Source: Oscillospiraceae bacterium
GTDB lineage: Bacteria > Bacillota > Clostridia > Saccharofermentanales > Saccharofermentanaceae
Length of the DNA: 8,888 nucleotides
Direction: 5' to 3'
Assembly: GCA_902782985.1 (NCBI GenBank)
Contig: CACZPC010000052.1
Coordinates: 1 to 8,888 of the forward strand
Position numbers and translations under genes: made by a program. Position 1 is the first letter of the stretch, and each line of letters starts with the position of its first letter. The notes under the pieces were generated by a model. The model was not told where the DNA came from. It was given only the letters and a program-made list of their open reading frames with translations, and did no database searches. Below are positions 6,311 to 8,888 of this stretch, piece after piece.

Positions 6311-7669
6311 TCAGTTTCTCATGCTGTGGATCGGAGCAGGTATACGGCCGCCTCTGTGGATGAAATCCGCACATGATGCATTATTTACTGCCATGATGGG
6401 AGCCATACCAAGAAGTCCGCCGAACTCTACCTCATCTCCTACTCCCTTACCGGGAACGGGAATGATCCTGACTGCTGTAGTCTTATTATTGAATGTTCCG
6501 AGAGCCATCTCATCTGCGATGATACCGGAGATAGTCTCAGCAGTAGTATCACCGGGGATAGCGATCATATCAAGACCAACGGAACATACACATGTCATAG
6601 CCTCGAGCTTTTCGAGCTTCAAGCCGCCTGTCCTTGCTGCAGCGATCATACCTTCATCTTCGGATACGGGTATAAATGCACCGGAAAGTCCTCCTACGAA
6701 GGAAGATGCCATCGTACCGCCCTTCTTTACAGCGTCATTGAGCATTGCAAGCGCAGCAGTAGTACCCCATGTACCGCATTCCTCAAGACCGAATTCCTCA
6801 AGAAGTCTGGCAACGGAGTCACCTACTGCCGGTGTAGGAGCAAGTGAAAGATCGATGATACCGAAAGGAACACCGAGTCTCTGAGATGCCTCACGGGCAA
6901 CAAGTTCACCGACACGAGTGATCTTAAATGCGGCTTTCTTGATCGTCTCTGCAACAGTACCGAGGTCAGCTCCCTTCACTTCCTCAAGTGCATGCTTAAC
7001 AACTCCGGGACCGGATATACCGACATTGATAACGCACTCGGGCTCACCTACTCCAAGGAATGCACCTGCCATAAAGGGATTATCTTCAGGGGCATTGGCA
7101 AATACTACAAGCTTGGCACAACCCAAAGCATCTCTGTCCTTTGTAGCTTCGGCAGTCCTCTTTATGATCTGTCCCATATCACGAACGGCATCCATATTGA
7201 TACCTGTTCTTGTGGAAGCGAGATTTACCGAAGAACAAACGAATTCAGTCTCTGCAAGCGCATTAGGGATAGAGTCGAGAAGGACCTTATCCGAATTTGT
7301 ATAACCCTTCTGGACCATAGCGGAGAAACCGCCTACGAAGTTAACGCCGCAGGTCTTGGCTGCTCTGTCTAATGCTTTGGCGAAAGGAGTATAGTCCTTG
7401 GCACCGCACGCAGCGGCAACTATTGATATAGGAGTGACCGATATCCTCTTATGGATGATCGGTACACCGTACTTCTTACTGATAGCCTCACCTGTAGCTA
7501 CGAGATTACCTGCATATCTGCAGATCTTGTTATAGATCTTATCGCAGGACTCTTCTATAGAAGAAGCTGCGCAATCCATAAGGGAAATACCCATGGTGAT
7601 CGTTCTGATGTCCAAATGCTGCTCATTGAACATCTTCATTGTCTCTAATATCTCAAAATCGGTAATCAT
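6311..7669 (-). CDS. UPF0210 (DUF711, PFL-fold) family protein
   Basis: A 452-residue member of UPF0210, an uncharacterised but widespread family whose solved members have a fold related to pyruvate formate-lyase. Family landmarks: EMKMF-like N-terminal helix then [12 protein letters not shown] (19-30), [11 protein letters not shown] (112-121), TDINMD-like region at [12 protein letters not shown] (155-166), [15 protein letters not shown] (197-211), [13 protein letters not shown] [10 protein letters not shown] (214-223), [15 protein letters not shown] (361-375), and a C-terminal [11 protein letters not shown] (439-449). The length matches the family norm of about 450. I chose the ATG at 7669, with AAGGAG 9 nt upstream; the reading frame stays open for 30 more codons, but that stretch overlaps the ACT gene and has no family character. 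It sits 22 nt after the ACT-domain gene, a pairing conserved in many Firmicutes (for example the SP_0238/SP_0239 pair in Streptococcus pneumoniae, from memory). No glycyl-radical activase gene is in the window, and the biochemical activity is unknown. Confidence 0.95.
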   Translation of the reverse strand: MITDFEILETMKMFNEQHLDIRTITMGISLMDCAASSIEESCDKIYNKICRYAGNLVATGEAISKKYGVPIIHKRISVTPISIVAAACGAKDYTPFAKALDRAAKTCGVNFVGGFSAMVQKGYTNSDKVLLDSIPNALAETEFVCSSVNLASTRTGINMDAVRDMGQIIKRTAEATKDRDALGCAKLVVFANAPEDNPFMAGAFLGVGEPECVINVGISGPGVVKHALEEVKGADLGTVAETIKKAAFKITRVGELVAREASQRLGVPFGIIDLSLAPTPAVGDSVARLLEEFGLEECGTWGTTAALAMLNDAVKKGGTMASSFVGGLSGAFIPVSEDEGMIAAARTGGLKLEKLEAMTCVCSVGLDMIAIPGDTTAETISGIIADEMALGTFNNKTTAVRIIPVPGKGVGDEVEFGGLLGMAPIMAVNNASCADFIHRGGRIPAPIHSMRN

Positions 7670-7678
7670 CAAATAATA

Positions 7679-7684
7679 CTCCTT
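7679..7684 (-). promoter_or_regulatory. Ribosome binding site fixing the UPF0210 start
   Basis: AAGGAG on the - strand lies 9 nt before the ATG at 7667-7669 and between the ACT-gene stop (7692-7694) and that ATG. It supports the 452-residue start over the longer 482-residue frame that would begin at 7759 inside the ACT gene. Confidence 0.85.
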
Positions 7685-7691
7685 AAAAAGA

Positions 7692-7976
7692 TCAGATACG
7701 ATGCATCTTATCGAAAAGATCAGTATGCTGGATAGTGATAGTAACGCCGAGTTCCTCACCTAATGCGTTGAGCTTCTCGATGATGTCTGATTCTTCGATC
7801 TTATGATCCTGAAGATCAACGAGCATGATCATTGTGAAGATATCATCAAGTATAGTCTGGGAAATATCATTGATATTGATCTTATTCTCTGCAAGAAGTG
7901 TCGATACTTTTGCAATGATGCCTACCTTATCTTTACCTAAAACGGAAATAACTGCTGTATTCTTACCGGATGCCAT
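7692..7976 (-). CDS. ACT domain protein, UPF0237 family
   Basis: A 94-residue protein that is a single ACT domain, the small ligand-binding fold found in regulators of amino acid metabolism. The first strand and ligand loop are visible as [17 protein letters not shown] (8-24), with G14 and G19 in the loop, followed by the helix STLLAENK and the second strand [10 protein letters not shown] (33-42), typical of UPF0237. It is predicted to be cytoplasmic and dimeric, as free-standing ACT proteins usually are. GAAGGTGA (about 7981-7988) precedes the start by a few nt. It lies directly upstream of the UPF0210 gene, its usual partner, and 30 nt after the FAD-dependent dehydrogenase gene. From family knowledge it may sense an amino acid and act on the UPF0210 protein; the ligand is unknown. 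It is similar in layout to the N-terminal ACT half of GcvR-like proteins. Confidence 0.94.
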   Translation of the reverse strand: MASGKNTAVISVLGKDKVGIIAKVSTLLAENKININDISQTILDDIFTMIMLVDLQDHKIEESDIIEKLNALGEELGVTITIQHTDLFDKMHRI

Positions 7977-8006
7977 ATAATCACCTTCTTTATTTTATTA
8001 CGCTGT

Positions 8007-8888
8007 TTAGTTTAACATACTTTGAGCTACCTGATTAGCACATTTTATGCCGTCGATAGCCGAACTCATTATGCCTCCTGCATAACCCGCACCCTCACCG
8101 ATAGGATAAAGGCCCTTACAGGAGATATGTTCGAAAGTCTCACGATTTCTGGGTATCCTTACCGGCGAAGAAGATCTTGTTTCGGGAGCAGTCAAAACAG
8201 CACTATCTGAATCAAAGCCTCTTATTTTTCTGCCCATAATCGAGATACCTTCTCTTATAGTCTCGGTTATCTCGTCATAAAACAATTCACTCAGATCACA
8301 AGGAACTGTTCCGGGTCTGTACGTAGGTTTTACAACTGTTGCAGAACTGCCGCTCTTTCCTGCTTTCAGATCTCCGTAGGTCATAAACGGTGCATTACCG
8401 GTTGAACCTGCAAGTTTAAAAGCATTCAGCTCAAGCGTATCCTGTAACATCATACCTGCTAACGGATGATCTGAAACTTCCTTGGGATCAAATGGTACAA
8501 GTAAAGCGGAATTGGAATTCATATTATCTCTTGCTCTGTAACTCATACCGTTTGTACATATCGAATTCGCGAAAGAAGCCGAGGGAACTACTTCACCGCC
8601 GGGGCACATACAGAATGTATAGAGCTTCTTTCCGGTATTTGTATCAACAGCAAGCTTATAGTTTGCAGCACAGATATTCTTATACTTTGCGGTATCAAAA
8701 CCATACATCGCCTTGTCGATATCTGCTCTGAGATGCTCGATCCTGACACCGATCGCGAAAGGCTTGCTCTCAATCATTAAGCCTTTGTAATTATCTCTTA
8801 TAAATTCTCTGCTGCTGTTGCCTAATGCAAGGATAAGCGTATCAGTCCTCAAGTATTCTTTGTCTGTAATGGCAACTTCGACTCTTCC
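8007..8888 (-). CDS. FAD-dependent dehydrogenase, COG2509 type, C-terminal part (5' end outside window)
   Basis: The visible 293 residues are the C-terminal part of a COG2509-type flavoprotein, usually above 500 residues. The N-terminal dinucleotide-binding Rossmann motif lies outside the window. Numbering from the window edge, the landmarks are TDTLILALGNSSREF (about 15-29), the very characteristic KPFAIGVRIEH (42-52), FCMCPGGEVVPS (92-103), and the C-terminal FAD-contact segment GLYPIGEGAGYAGGI (259-273). The frame is open to the last base, with GRVEVAITDKEY encoded by 8853-8888. A TTG at 8850-8852 falls in the middle of the conserved region and is not the start. Substrate and electron partner are unknown for the family. 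Distant relationship to thiazole-forming and HI0933-like flavoproteins is known. It is the first visible gene of the - strand operon, 30 nt before the ACT gene. Confidence 0.92.
   Translation of the reverse strand, partial: GRVEVAITDKEYLRTDTLILALGNSSREFIRDNYKGLMIESKPFAIGVRIEHLRADIDKAMYGFDTAKYKNICAANYKLAVDTNTGKKLYTFCMCPGGEVVPSASFANSICTNGMSYRARDNMNSNSALLVPFDPKEVSDHPLAGMMLQDTLELNAFKLAGSTGNAPFMTYGDLKAGKSGSSATVVKPTYRPGTVPCDLSELFYDEITETIREGISIMGRKIRGFDSDSAVLTAPETRSSSPVRIPRNRETFEHISCKGLYPIGEGAGYAGGIMSSAIDGIKCANQVAQSMLN

Noticed and set aside
6321..7372. Open frames of 126-187 codons on the + strand over the UPF0210 gene
   Set aside because: They are antisense to a well-identified gene and have low-complexity, family-free translations.
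7670..7759. 30-codon N-terminal extension of the UPF0210 gene
   Set aside because: It overlaps the 3' end of the ACT gene, lacks family similarity, and a good AAGGAG sits before the inner ATG at 7669.
8850..8852. TTG as a possible start of the flavoprotein
   Set aside because: The frame continues open to the window edge with matching family sequence, so the gene is simply cut by the window.

Overview
The window looks like chromosomal DNA of a low-to-moderate-GC Firmicute, most likely of the class Clostridia. The basis is the strong AGGAG-type ribosome binding sites, tightly packed operons, the UPF0237 (ACT) + UPF0210 gene pair common in Firmicutes, a COG2509-type FAD protein and the protein sequence style. 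I cannot name genus or species. There is no sign of phage, insertion sequence, CRISPR, tRNA or rRNA.

Left part, + strand (1-3160): an arginine biosynthesis cluster. It starts with the 3' end of argG (argininosuccinate synthase), followed by a hairpin terminator. Then come a two-domain GNAT acetyltransferase, a second single-domain GNAT that overlaps it by 11 nt, and complete argH (argininosuccinate lyase). The ribosome binding site of argH lies inside the last codons of the second GNAT, so the three downstream genes look translationally coupled. A strong hairpin at 3124-3158, with T-tracts on both strands, ends argH and also the opposing operon.

Right part, - strand (8888 down to 3230): six same-strand genes with gaps of 7 to 44 nt and no visible terminator between them. 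In transcription order they are: a COG2509-type FAD-dependent dehydrogenase (5' end outside the window), an ACT-domain protein (UPF0237), a PFL-fold family protein (UPF0210), a membrane protein built as two copies of [two TM helices + soluble domain], a six-helix membrane protein of unknown function, and a cytoplasmic GH13 alpha-amylase family enzyme.

How the genes work together: ArgG and ArgH catalyse the last two steps of arginine synthesis (citrulline + aspartate to argininosuccinate, then to arginine + fumarate). The two GNATs are placed as if co-expressed with ArgH, but their substrates are unknown. The ACT/UPF0210 pair is a recurrent uncharacterised module, possibly an amino-acid-sensing regulator with its partner. 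The two membrane proteins are translationally coupled to each other and are the least explained genes here. No clearly new system is evident. The best leads are the GNAT pair inside the arginine operon, the ACT/UPF0210 pair, and the coupled membrane pair.
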